Assembly: GCA_016292775.1 (NCBI GenBank)
Contig: JAEDFN010000006.1
Location: 1-59,916 of the forward strand
Reading direction: 5' to 3'
Origin: Paludibacteraceae bacterium
GTDB lineage: Bacteria; Bacteroidota; Bacteroidia; Bacteroidales; Paludibacteraceae
Length of the DNA stretch: 59,916 nt
The translations under genes and the position numbers were made by a program. The notes under the pieces were generated by a model, which saw only the letters and a program-made list of their open reading frames with translations, ran no database searches and was not told the origin of the DNA. This document shows, one piece after another, positions 1-7,674 of this stretch. Position 1 is the first letter of the stretch. The number at the start of each line of letters is the position of its first letter.

Positions 1-41
1 CCGCAGCCAGTACAGGCGTTAGAATTTGCCAATTTTACCAT
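1..41 (-). CDS. Possible 5' end of a ferredoxin-like (4Fe-4S) protein gene, cut by the window edge
   Basis: Read on the minus strand, the first 41 bases give an ATG followed by 13 codons that end in a CTGCG motif, as in the first cluster of bacterial 4Fe-4S ferredoxin domains. The same frame is also open upstream to a stop near position 90, so the ATG may be internal to a longer reading frame. Only a dozen residues are visible, so family assignment is weak. It overlaps a stretch that appears discontinuous with the transporter tail to its right. Confidence 0.25.
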   Translation of the reverse strand, partial: MVKLANSNACTGC

Positions 42-184
42 TTTATCAATTCTTTCTTCTTCGAAATTGTTGCCAAGCTCGATGTCACATCATCAAATAT
101 AAATAAAGCATTTGCTTTATCTGAATTGAAATTATTTACCATTTCTTCATCTTCTGGATTCAAAATATTGGACTCTGTTTCGTA

Positions 185-376
185 CCAAAAATCATTGGTA
201 ACGTATTATCTGCTACAAATGCAAGTAACATTGAGAATGGACTTCCATACGACTACACAACATGTATGATAATATTTGCATCATTCGGTGTAATAGCATT
301 TATTCTCGGTATACTTTTAAAAATTGAAGATAAGAAAAAAGGCTACGGACTTGAACTTCCAAATGTAAAAAAATAA
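185..376 (+). pseudogene. C-terminal fragment of an MFS-type transporter
   Basis: The plus frame ending at the TAA at 374-376 encodes about 63 residues that resemble the tail of a major facilitator transporter: one hydrophobic helix (FASFGVIAFILGILL) followed by a charged tail with DKKKGYGLELPN. The frame is open only back to about 125, and the part before about 185 does not look like a transporter. Bases 1-180 instead carry coding-like sequence on the minus strand. The gene is therefore truncated by a rearrangement or an assembly junction. The substrate cannot be told. Confidence 0.5.
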
Positions 377-388
377 TACAATTTTATA

Positions 389-428
389 GCTCACAGCACT
401 TTGAACGGTGCTGTGGGCACAAATTTTT
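389..428 (+). terminator. Rho-independent terminator after the transporter fragment
   Basis: An 11-bp stem (389-399 with 408-418, one T-G wobble) closes an 8-base loop. A short T-run follows at 424-428. It separates the transporter tail from the methyltransferase gene. Confidence 0.6.
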
Positions 429-441
429 ATAAAAAAGCAAC

Positions 442-1155
442 ATGAAAGCAGCCCTTTATCTTATACCAACGGTGTTAAGCGAATCACCATTAGACCATGT
501 GTTACCAAACGGAAATGCAGACATTATACGTTCCATAAAGACTTTTATAGTTGAGAACATCCGTACTGCCAGACGTTTTTTAAAACAAGTAGATAAAGGA
601 ATACAGATTGATGAATTACAATTTTTTGAACTAAACAAGCACACTGACCCAAAAATTTTAGGTACATACCTAAAACCATTGGAAAATGGTATAAGCATAG
701 GTATAATATCAGAAGCCGGATGCCCGGCAATAGCAGATCCCGGAGCAGATATTGTGGCCATAGCACAAGAAAAAAACATAAAAGTAATTCCACTAATAGG
801 CCCATCGAGTATATTATTATCACTTATGGCAAGTGGATTTAACGGACAATCGTTTGCTTTTAACGGATATCTACCTATAGATAAAAACGAAAGAACAAAT
901 ATATTAAAGCGATTTGAAAAGAAAATATTTTCAGAACATCAAACACAAATCTTCATAGAGACTCCATACAGAAACGTACAATTAGTAGATGATTTGTGTA
1001 AAACCCTAAACGAAAATATTAAATTATGTATAGCTGTCGATATTACATCGGAAAACGAAGTAATCAAGACAAAAACAATTCGGCAATGGAAAAAAAATGT
1101 AGATAGTATAGGGTCTATACATAAACGGCCGGCTATCTTCTTATTATATAAATAA
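442..1155 (+). CDS. SAM-dependent methyltransferase, tetrapyrrole methylase superfamily (RsmI-like, short form)
   Basis: This 237-residue protein has the tetrapyrrole-methylase fold used by RsmI, which 2'-O-methylates C1402 of 16S rRNA. The hallmark motifs are present: SEAGCPAIADPG (residues 90-101, SAM-binding region), PLIGPSSIL (117-125) and FNGYLP (140-145). It is shorter than canonical RsmI (about 285 residues) and lacks that enzyme's C-terminal helical extension. Bacteroidota commonly carry such a short paralogue beside the true rsmI, so rRNA or another small substrate is possible. It starts 13 bases after the upstream terminator and is followed at 17 bases by fabG. Family is secure; substrate is not. 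Confidence 0.8.
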   Translation: MKAALYLIPTVLSESPLDHVLPNGNADIIRSIKTFIVENIRTARRFLKQVDKGIQIDELQFFELNKHTDPKILGTYLKPLENGISIGIISEAGCPAIADPGADIVAIAQEKNIKVIPLIGPSSILLSLMASGFNGQSFAFNGYLPIDKNERTNILKRFEKKIFSEHQTQIFIETPYRNVQLVDDLCKTLNENIKLCIAVDITSENEVIKTKTIRQWKKNVDSIGSIHKRPAIFLLYK

Positions 1156-1172
1156 TCAAAAAATATAATATT

Positions 1173-1919
1173 ATGAAATTATTAGAAGGAAAAACCGCTC
1201 TTATTACAGGAGCTGCACGTGGTATTGGTAAAGCAATTGCATTAAAATTTGCATCAGAAGGTTGTAACATTGCCTTTACTGACCTTAATATCGACGATAA
1301 TGCACTTAAAACTCAATCAGAGATAGAAAGTTATGGAGTAAAAGCAAAAGGATATGCATCAAATGCCGCAAACTTTGAAGAGACACATAAAGTTGTAGAA
1401 GAGATAGCGAAAGAATTCGGGCGCATTGATATACTTGTAAATAACGCAGGCATCACTAAAGATGGATTGATGATGCGTATGTCTGAAGCACAATGGGATG
1501 CAGTATTAAATGTAAATTTAAAATCAGCATTCAACTTCATTCATGCAGTAACTCCGATAATGATGAAACAAAGAAATGGATCAATCATCAACATGAGTTC
1601 TGTAGTTGGAGTAAGTGGTAATGCAGGACAATGTAATTATTCCGCATCCAAAGCAGGTATGATTGGATTAGCAAAATCTATAGCAAAAGAAGTAGGATCA
1701 AGAGGCATTAGAGCAAACTGCATAGCTCCGGGATTTATTATTACAGACATGACCAATGCATTATCAGAAGAGGTAAAAGAGCAATGGGCAAAACAAATTC
1801 CATTACGTAGAGGTGGAACACCGGAAGATGTAGCCAATGTAGCTACATTCCTTGCTTCTGATTTGTCAAGTTATGTAAGTGGACAAGTTATTCACTGCTG
1901 TGGAGGAATGAATATGTAA
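1173..1919 (+). CDS. fabG: 3-oxoacyl-[acyl-carrier-protein] reductase FabG
   Basis: A 248-residue classical short-chain dehydrogenase/reductase that reduces 3-oxoacyl-ACP to 3-hydroxyacyl-ACP with NADPH in type II fatty-acid synthesis (cytosol). Visible features are the dinucleotide-binding TGAARGIG (12-19), NNAG (90-93), the catalytic Ser143, Tyr156 and Lys160 with the usual YSASK spacing, and the PGFIITDM segment after the active site. Length and motifs are canonical for FabG. It lies in a tightly spaced plus-strand run between the methyltransferase and pepT (20 bases), not next to other fab genes, so co-transcription with housekeeping genes is likely. Confidence 0.93.
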   Translation: MKLLEGKTALITGAARGIGKAIALKFASEGCNIAFTDLNIDDNALKTQSEIESYGVKAKGYASNAANFEETHKVVEEIAKEFGRIDILVNNAGITKDGLMMRMSEAQWDAVLNVNLKSAFNFIHAVTPIMMKQRNGSIINMSSVVGVSGNAGQCNYSASKAGMIGLAKSIAKEVGSRGIRANCIAPGFIITDMTNALSEEVKEQWAKQIPLRRGGTPEDVANVATFLASDLSSYVSGQVIHCCGGMNM

Positions 1920-1939
1920 TTTCTTAAAAACCAGATACT

Positions 1940-3157
1940 ATGAAAAATTTTGTAGATAGATTTATAGAGTATGTTGGATTTGCAACCACTTCCGACGATA
2001 ATACCGGAATGACCCCGTCAACCCCCGGACAGATGGTTTTTGCAAAACACTTAGTAAAAGAGCTGACATCTTTAGGCTTACAAGAAGTAGATGTTGATGA
2101 AAACGGTTACGTCATGGCTACTCTACCATCAAATACATCTGAAAATTTACCTACAATAGGTTTTATTGCACACCTTGATACTGCACCGGACCTAAGTGGT
2201 AAACATGTAACCCCAAGAATAGTAAAAAATTATAATGGAGAAGATATCTTCTTGGATGAAGATAAACAATATATATTATCTCCATCTCAATTCCCTGAGT
2301 TAATAAAATATAAGACACAAGATTTAATAGTAACAAACGGTCATACACTTTTAGGAGCTGACGACAAAGCCGGAATTACAGAAATTATTTCTGCAGTAGA
2401 ATACTTGTTAGAGCATCCTGAAATAAAGCACGGGAAAATACGTATTGCATTTACTCCTGATGAAGAAATTGGACAAGGAGCACATCATTTTAACGTAGAA
2501 AAATTTGGATGTAATTGGGCATACACTATAGATGGTGGTGAAGTAGGTGAATTGGAATATGAAAATTTCAATGCAGCAGGAGCAAGTATCACGGTACACG
2601 GATGTAATGTACACCCGGGATATGCAAAAGGTAAAATGATAAATTCCATAAAGATAGCTGAGGAATACACACAAATGATTCCTGTTGATTCACCGGAGAA
2701 TACTGAAGGATATGAAGGTTTTTATCATCTGATTTGCTTTAATGGTACAGTAGAAGAGACCAAAATCAATTATATCATTCGAGACCATAGTAGAGAATTA
2801 TTTGAACAACGTAAGCAAACCATGATAGATTGCGCGGAAAAGATTAATAATAAATATGGTAAAGAATTGATTACAATTGAAATAAAAGATCAATACTACA
2901 ATATGAGAGAGAAGGTAGAACCAGTAAAACACATTGTAGATTTGGCTTTTGAAGCAATGAAACTTGCCGGAATCACGCCAAGCGTAAAACCTATTCGTGG
3001 AGGTACAGACGGCGCTCAATTATCATTTAAAGGCTTACCATGTCCGAATATCTTTACCGGCGGACATAATTTCCATGGCAGATATGAATTTATTCCAATT
3101 CAATCAATGGAAAAAGCTATCAACACAATTATTAATATTATCAAACTTATAAAATAA
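1940..3157 (+). CDS. pepT: Peptidase T (tripeptide aminopeptidase, M20B)
   Basis: This 405-residue cytosolic di-zinc aminopeptidase releases the N-terminal residue from tripeptides. The M20 metal site is visible: AHLDTAPD (His78, Asp80), GADDKAG (bridging Asp141), DEEIGQG (catalytic Glu175 and ligand Glu176), YTIDGG (Asp198) and GGHNFHG near the C-terminus (last His ligand). There is no signal peptide. Length matches the family (about 405-410). It lies 20 bases after fabG and 7 bases before gcvT. Confidence 0.95.
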   Translation: MKNFVDRFIEYVGFATTSDDNTGMTPSTPGQMVFAKHLVKELTSLGLQEVDVDENGYVMATLPSNTSENLPTIGFIAHLDTAPDLSGKHVTPRIVKNYNGEDIFLDEDKQYILSPSQFPELIKYKTQDLIVTNGHTLLGADDKAGITEIISAVEYLLEHPEIKHGKIRIAFTPDEEIGQGAHHFNVEKFGCNWAYTIDGGEVGELEYENFNAAGASITVHGCNVHPGYAKGKMINSIKIAEEYTQMIPVDSPENTEGYEGFYHLICFNGTVEETKINYIIRDHSRELFEQRKQTMIDCAEKINNKYGKELITIEIKDQYYNMREKVEPVKHIVDLAFEAMKLAGITPSVKPIRGGTDGAQLSFKGLPCPNIFTGGHNFHGRYEFIPIQSMEKAINTIINIIKLIK

Positions 3158-3164
3158 TAATAAC

Positions 3165-4253
3165 ATGAAAACTACTCCATTTACCGATATTCACATCGGA
3201 TTAGGTGCAAAAATGCACGAATTTGCTGGCTACAATATGCCAATTGAATATTCAACCGGTATTAACGACGAACACCTTACTGTAGTTAATGGTGTTGGTG
3301 TATTCGACGTATCTCACATGGGAGAATTTTGGGTAAAAGGTCCTAAAGCAAAACAATTTCTTCAAAGACTTTGCTCAAATAACATTGCATCATTAATCAA
3401 TGGTCAAGCTCAATACAACTGTTTCCCAAATGGAAAAGGTGGTATTGTTGACGACCTTATCGTATATCATTACTCAGATGAGAAATATATGCTTGTAGTA
3501 AATGCAGCAAATATTGACAAAGATTGGGAATGGGTAAATGCAAATAATGAAGAAGGTGTAGAACTCGAGAACTCTTCAGATAGAATAGCACAATTAGCTG
3601 TTCAAGGACCAAAAGCAACAGAAATGCTTCAAAAACTTACTGATGTAAACCTCAGTGAAATAAAATATTATCATTTTGCAGAAGGTAAATTTGCCGGTGT
3701 TGACAATGTAATTATATCAAACACAGGCTATACCGGAGCAGGTGGTTTCGAATTGTATTTCTATCCACAATTTGGCAAACAAATTTGGGATGCATTATTC
3801 ACAACAGGAGCTGAATACGGTATTAAACCAATTGGTTTAGGTGCTCGTGACACATTACGTCTTGAAATGGGCTTCTGTCTTTATGGTCATGAAATCGACG
3901 ATACAACATCTCCTATTGAAGCCGGTTTAGGCTGGATTACAAAACCTGCAGAAGGCAAAAATCTTATCGATGGTGAATTATATGTACGTCAACGTGCAGA
4001 AGGTACCAAAAGAAAATTAGTTGGTTTTGAATTACAAGAACGTGGTATTCCAAGAGCTGATTATCAATTAACCGACGGAAAAGGTAATGTTATCGGTCGC
4101 GTTACTTCCGGATGTATGTCACCATGCAGAAAAATCGGTGTAGGAATGGGATATGTATCATCTGAATATTCAAAATTGGGTACTACTATAGCTGTACAAA
4201 TTCGCAATAAAGAAATCCCTGCAGTTGTTGTTCGTCCTCCATTCAGAAAATAA
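3165..4253 (+). CDS. gcvT: Glycine cleavage system T protein (aminomethyltransferase)
   Basis: The 362-residue T protein takes the aminomethyl group from lipoylated H protein, releases ammonia and makes 5,10-methylene-tetrahydrofolate. The start FTDIHIGLGAKMHEFAGYNMP, the FDVSHMGEF motif (47-55) and the folate-site segment GGIVDDLIVY with its conserved Asp (96/97) are typical, as is GARDTLRLEMGFCLYGHEID. The length is normal. pepT ends 7 bases upstream and the pair is followed by a strong terminator. The other gcv genes are not in this window, and no glycine riboswitch is seen upstream. Confidence 0.95.
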   Translation: MKTTPFTDIHIGLGAKMHEFAGYNMPIEYSTGINDEHLTVVNGVGVFDVSHMGEFWVKGPKAKQFLQRLCSNNIASLINGQAQYNCFPNGKGGIVDDLIVYHYSDEKYMLVVNAANIDKDWEWVNANNEEGVELENSSDRIAQLAVQGPKATEMLQKLTDVNLSEIKYYHFAEGKFAGVDNVIISNTGYTGAGGFELYFYPQFGKQIWDALFTTGAEYGIKPIGLGARDTLRLEMGFCLYGHEIDDTTSPIEAGLGWITKPAEGKNLIDGELYVRQRAEGTKRKLVGFELQERGIPRADYQLTDGKGNVIGRVTSGCMSPCRKIGVGMGYVSSEYSKLGTTIAVQIRNKEIPAVVVRPPFRK

Positions 4254-4276
4254 TATTTAGAAATTTTCAAAACATC

Positions 4277-4312
4277 AAGAGGTTGAGTTAAATTTTCTCA
4301 ACCTCTTTTTTC
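4277..4312 (+). terminator. Rho-independent terminator after gcvT
   Basis: A perfect 11-bp stem (4277-4287 with 4297-4307), a 9-base A/T loop and a T-rich tail. It ends the methyltransferase-fabG-pepT-gcvT unit. Confidence 0.85.
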
Positions 4313-4364
4313 AAATTAATTTTTTCACCCTAGTATTAATTTTTTAAGCTTAAAAAACAAAATT

Positions 4365-5789
4365 ATGAACAAATACATCTTTCTATTTATAATATCTATA
4401 TCCATAATATTATCCTCATGCGATTTATTTACAAATCCCGGTGAAGGTGAGAATCCCGGAAATGAGAATCCGGGAAATGAAGATAAGCCAAATCCTACAA
4501 CTGATGGGTTATCATATGTTTTTGATTTTGAAGCAATACCGGAAATAACAATAAACTTTTCATTAGACGAATGGAATAGTTTGTTATCTAAATACGATGC
4601 TAATAATGACACGAAAGAATATGTACACTGCGATGTAAAGTATCAAAAAGGAAATGATATTTTCAACATAGAAAATGCAGGAATACGACTAAGAGGAAAC
4701 ACATCTAGAAGAAGACCTGAAAATGGAACCGGGTCACATGTAGGAGATGGTAATGCAGATTGGCAACATTGCCATTTTGGATTAAACTTTAGAAAATACG
4801 ACAAAGACGACAATCACGAAATTTATGGTATAAGGAAAATAAATTTAAAATGGTTTAATAACGACCCGACCTATGTTCGCGAAGTATTTTCATATGATTT
4901 ATTCCAAAGAGCCGGAGTATGGACGGCTGCAGAGATATGCTATTCAAGATTATGGATTAATGTAGAAGGCGACCCTAAACCGGCATATTACGGTATTTAC
5001 TCAATGATAGAACCTTACGATAATAAATATATAGAGCGAAAAGTTGACAAATTCGAAAGTGCTGATGGAAATTTATGGAAATGTACATACACATCAAACG
5101 GACCGGCAGATTTACGCAATGAAAATGCTAATATGGGCGAAGATGATAATGTACACGAATATACATATGAATTAAAAGAGACTGAAGTAGGATACGACAT
5201 AGCCAAAGCACAATTACAACACTTTATCAGAACATTAAATTCTAAAGATAATGGAGATGAATTTGCAGAATGGTTTGAACAAATATGTGATGTACAATTA
5301 TTTATAAAAACATATGCAGTAAATGTAGCATTAGGCATGTGGGATGACCATTGGAATAATGGAAATAATTATTATTTGTATTTCAACACTCAAGACCCTG
5401 AGAATTATAAAGTATTCTTTATACCATACGATTACGACAATACACTTGGAACAAGTAATTGTTATGACCCTGCAAAACAAAATCCTACAGAATGGGGAAC
5501 AATGGGAAAATTAATGCAAAGGGTAATAAAAACGCCTCAATACAAAAATATGTTTATAGAAGAATTAAAAAAATTAGTTGACCCGGCAAATGGATTAATG
5601 GATTACAATAGTTCTTCCACTCGTATTCGTGAATGGCAAAACAGAATTAAAGACTATATTTCAAATGATACGGGCGAAGATATGGAAATTAAAGACGAAA
5701 CAGCCCCTTGGAGCAATTACAAATATTCTTTATTAAATAACAGTAATAACTATTTTATAGAAAAAGCAAAAACTATAAATAACCTATAA
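4365..5789 (+). CDS. CotH-family lipoprotein (secreted protein kinase-like)
   Basis: This 474-residue protein starts with a lipoprotein signal peptide (lipobox LSSC, Cys19) and a Pro/Gly/Asn-rich linker with a repeated PGNE unit (residues 25-45). The rest is a CotH domain, named for the Bacillus spore-coat protein that is an atypical protein kinase. Visible CotH hallmarks are GIRLRGNTSRRR, NLKWFNNDPTYVREVFSYDLF, YYGIYSMIEPYD, DDHWNNGNNYYLY and YDYDNTLG (near residue 354, expected metal-binding Asp residues). It is predicted to be exported and lipid-anchored. It stands alone between two terminators. Kinase activity and target are inferred from the family only, and this is not a spore-former. 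Confidence 0.85.
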   Translation: MNKYIFLFIISISIILSSCDLFTNPGEGENPGNENPGNEDKPNPTTDGLSYVFDFEAIPEITINFSLDEWNSLLSKYDANNDTKEYVHCDVKYQKGNDIFNIENAGIRLRGNTSRRRPENGTGSHVGDGNADWQHCHFGLNFRKYDKDDNHEIYGIRKINLKWFNNDPTYVREVFSYDLFQRAGVWTAAEICYSRLWINVEGDPKPAYYGIYSMIEPYDNKYIERKVDKFESADGNLWKCTYTSNGPADLRNENANMGEDDNVHEYTYELKETEVGYDIAKAQLQHFIRTLNSKDNGDEFAEWFEQICDVQLFIKTYAVNVALGMWDDHWNNGNNYYLYFNTQDPENYKVFFIPYDYDNTLGTSNCYDPAKQNPTEWGTMGKLMQRVIKTPQYKNMFIEELKKLVDPANGLMDYNSSSTRIREWQNRIKDYISNDTGEDMEIKDETAPWSNYKYSLLNNSNNYFIEKAKTINNL

Positions 5790-5797
5790 ATATTAAT

Positions 5798-5836
5798 AAA
5801 AAGCAACGAAGATAATAATCACTTCGTTGCTTTTTT
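5798..5836 (+). terminator. Terminator between the convergent CotH and HIRAN genes
   Basis: Stem AAGCAACGAAG with CTTCGTTGCTT, a 10-base loop, A-run on the left and T-run on the right. It can therefore stop transcription from both sides. Confidence 0.8.
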
Positions 5837-5845
5837 ATATAAAGA

Positions 5846-6214
5846 TTAATCATCATTTCTAATAATCTTTATCGTAATCCTCAGTTGATTTTCATAATGG
5901 GCATCAGGAGTTTTCTTAGAAATCCGACATTTAAAAAGGTGATTCCATCCCATTTCCAAAAATTTTGCAATAAACTCATTATTAGCTTTAGGAATAAAAC
6001 CAAGTTGAAAAGACTCAACAAATACCCCACCATCACCATCATCATTTTTTTTATCATACATAATAGCAACAGCATTCGGATCATATAAATTTTGAAAATC
6101 TCTTTCAAGACGTAGTTGAGTACCAATTTCCAATTCATTCCACACTTCGTCAACATCATAGTACTGACGACCTGCTACATAGCAATCCATTAAATATAAA
6201 GATGAATTTTTCAT
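5846..6214 (-). CDS. HIRAN-domain protein
   Basis: A 122-residue protein that is essentially one HIRAN domain: CYVAGRQYYD near the start, LRLERDFQNLYDPNAVAIMY in the middle (the conserved Asp-Pro-Asn-Ala-Val core) and LGFIPKANNEFIA towards the end. HIRAN domains bind DNA 3' ends in HLTF-type helicases, and free-standing bacterial versions are thought to act in DNA repair or in nucleic-acid sensing. An acidic Asp/Gly insertion (KKNDDGDGG) interrupts the middle of the domain. It is a single-gene unit with its own promoter (6297-6327). A perfect inverted repeat (6254-6291) lies between promoter and start codon. Confidence 0.75.
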   Translation of the reverse strand: MKNSSLYLMDCYVAGRQYYDVDEVWNELEIGTQLRLERDFQNLYDPNAVAIMYDKKNDDGDGGVFVESFQLGFIPKANNEFIAKFLEMGWNHLFKCRISKKTPDAHYENQLRITIKIIRNDD

Positions 6215-6253
6215 AATAAAAAAATAAAATTGTAATAATATATCTTTGTTTAA

Positions 6254-6291
6254 TTACAACGATAAGAGATAGATAAACTTTATCGTTGTAA
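6254..6291. repeat. Perfect 12-bp inverted repeat in the leader of the HIRAN gene
   Basis: TTACAACGATAA (6254-6265) is matched by TTATCGTTGTAA (6280-6291) across a 14-base spacer. A third ACGATAA copy lies at 6302-6308. It sits just downstream of the predicted minus-strand start site, so it could be an operator or an mRNA hairpin. No T-run follows, so it is not a terminator. Confidence 0.7.
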
Positions 6292-6296
6292 CTATG

Positions 6297-6327
6297 CAAA
6301 TGTACGATAAATATTTTATATAACAAT
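6297..6327 (-). promoter_or_regulatory. Predicted promoter of the HIRAN gene
   Basis: On the minus strand, TACATTTG (6297-6304) fits the Bacteroidota -7 element TAnnTTTG, with ATTG (6324-6327) 19 bases upstream as the -33 element. Transcription would start near 6290. Confidence 0.5.
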
Positions 6328-6405
6328 AACAAATAGATATTATATTCTCATTCCAATTATATGTCAATATTTTTGAAATATCATCGTTAATACAGGATTT
6401 ATGAG

Positions 6406-6413
6406 TAACTTTG
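6406..6413 (+). promoter_or_regulatory. proC: Predicted -7 element of proC
   Basis: TAACTTTG fits TAnnTTTG and lies 55 bases before the proC start. No clear TTTG -33 element stands at the expected distance, so this call rests on the -7 element alone. Confidence 0.45.
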
Positions 6414-6468
6414 TATTCAAATATTAAAGCGAAAATTTTTTACAATATTAATCAAACTCACATTCATT

Positions 6469-7254
6469 ATGAAAATCACTGTAATAGGTTCCGGAAATAT
6501 GGGAGGAGCATTAATAAAAGGATGGGCAAAAAAGAATTTACAACAATTGACGATTACAGCAAAAACACAAACTACCTTAGACAGATACACTACCCTATTT
6601 TCAAATATCAACACTACACTTAATAATAGATCAGCAGTAAAAGAAGCTGAAATAATAATATTAGCAGTAAAGCCATGGCTCATTCCTCAAATAATAGAAG
6701 AGATTAAAGATGCTATTGATTTCAAGAAACAGATAATCATTTCTGTAGCAGCGAATATATATACCGACACACTTCGTGATTTATTTGATAATCAAGAAGC
6801 AGATATTTTTTATGTAATGCCTAATATAGCAGCGGAATTTTATGAAAGTATGACCTTCATAGTACCTGCCGAAAACATTGAAGAAAGAAAAATAAAGAAA
6901 GTAGAAGAACTTTTCTTACAGTTAGGCAAAGTAAAAATATGTAGCAACAAAGAGGTTGTCGCAGGAAATATGCTGTCAGGCTGCGGAATAGCATATATAA
7001 TGCGTTTTTTGCATGCCATGATGGAAGGAGGAGTAGAAATGGGATTATATCCCAAAGATGCACAAGCCATTGCCATGCAAGCAATGAAAGGAGCTGTAGC
7101 CGTATTGGAAGGCTCTGATATACATCCGGCAGTAGCCATTGATAAAGTAACAACTCCCGGAGGTTTAACTATTCGAGGATTAAACGAATTAGACCATGCC
7201 GGTTTTAACTCTGCTGTTATACGTTGTTTAAAAGCCGGATTAGATAAAAATTAA
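6469..7254 (+). CDS. proC: Pyrroline-5-carboxylate reductase
   Basis: A 261-residue cytosolic enzyme for the last step of proline synthesis (NAD(P)H-dependent reduction of pyrroline-5-carboxylate). The Rossmann motif GSGNMGGALIKGW (7-19), AVKPWLI in the cofactor domain, a variant VMPNIAA substrate-site segment and the family signature in the C-terminal domain (VTTPGGLTIRGLNELDHAGF) are all visible. It is monocistronic by context. After its TAA (7252-7254) the same reading frame stays open for 65 more codons and encodes a zinc ribbon, described separately. Confidence 0.95.
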   Translation: MKITVIGSGNMGGALIKGWAKKNLQQLTITAKTQTTLDRYTTLFSNINTTLNNRSAVKEAEIIILAVKPWLIPQIIEEIKDAIDFKKQIIISVAANIYTDTLRDLFDNQEADIFYVMPNIAAEFYESMTFIVPAENIEERKIKKVEELFLQLGKVKICSNKEVVAGNMLSGCGIAYIMRFLHAMMEGGVEMGLYPKDAQAIAMQAMKGAVAVLEGSDIHPAVAIDKVTTPGGLTIRGLNELDHAGFNSAVIRCLKAGLDKN

Positions 7255-7452
7255 AATCCAAACAAATTTACTCACCATAAAAACAAGCGACTATTCAATA
7301 CAAACCAATTACCTCAATTTTGTAGAAATTGCGGTATTCCATTAAAAAAACAAGAAGATTTCGGCACTGAAAAAGATGGCAGTTCTAATTTTGACTATTG
7401 TAAACATTGTTATCAAGGAGGAATAATTGTACAAGATAAAAAGATAGGCTAA
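7255..7452 (+). pseudogene. Zinc-ribbon ORF in frame behind the proC stop, with no start codon
   Basis: Directly after the proC stop, the same frame runs for 65 codons to a TAA at 7450-7452. It encodes a recognisable zinc ribbon: FCRNCGIPL, then DFGTEKDGSSN, then YCKHCYQGG, i.e. two CxxC pairs as in the small 'putative zinc ribbon' family of Bacteroidota and Firmicutes. No ATG exists in any frame between the proC stop and the first Cys codon (7321), and no GTG or TTG occurs in this frame there. It is either a decayed gene that lost its start, or a C-terminal extension of ProC reached by reading through a single TAA. Confidence 0.6.
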
Positions 7453-7521
7453 ATAATTTACAACTGCAAAATAAAAGAAATTTCTATTTTCAACAATAGA
7501 TAAATAAACAGATGTAAGAAA

Positions 7522-7548
7522 TGTCACAAAAACAATGACAAAATGTCA
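7522..7548. repeat. TGTCA/TGACA/TGTCA cluster upstream of hsp20
   Basis: Three copies of one pentamer: TGTCA at 7522-7526, its inverse TGACA at 7536-7540 and TGTCA at 7544-7548. They end 9 bases before the sigma-54-like element and could be an activator or repressor site. The match is short, so chance is possible. Confidence 0.35.
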
Positions 7549-7557
7549 GAAATAGTA

Positions 7558-7574
7558 TTGGCACATAATATGCA
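7558..7574 (+). promoter_or_regulatory. Sigma-54 (RpoN)-type promoter of hsp20
   Basis: TTGGCAC-N5-ATGCA matches the -24/-12 consensus TGGCAC-N5-TTGCA with one mismatch. The invariant GG (7560-7561) and GC (7572-7573) are exactly 12 bases apart, as required. Transcription would begin near 7585, leaving a 90-base leader. No TAnnTTTG element is seen between here and hsp20. Confidence 0.55.
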
Positions 7575-7674
7575 TAATAAATAGTGAACGGACAAAGATA
7601 AAACCCGATAAAGGCATAAATCCAAGCCCAATCAAAAGAATGTATAACAATTTAAATTATAGGAGATTTTAATT

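Noticed and set aside
3158..3164. Glycine riboswitch upstream of gcvT
   Set aside because: Only 7 bases separate pepT from gcvT, so there is no room.
6241..6248. TATCTTTG on the plus strand as promoter
   Set aside because: No gene starts within 200 bases on this strand except proC, which has a nearer TAACTTTG at 6406-6413; probably part of the HIRAN leader.
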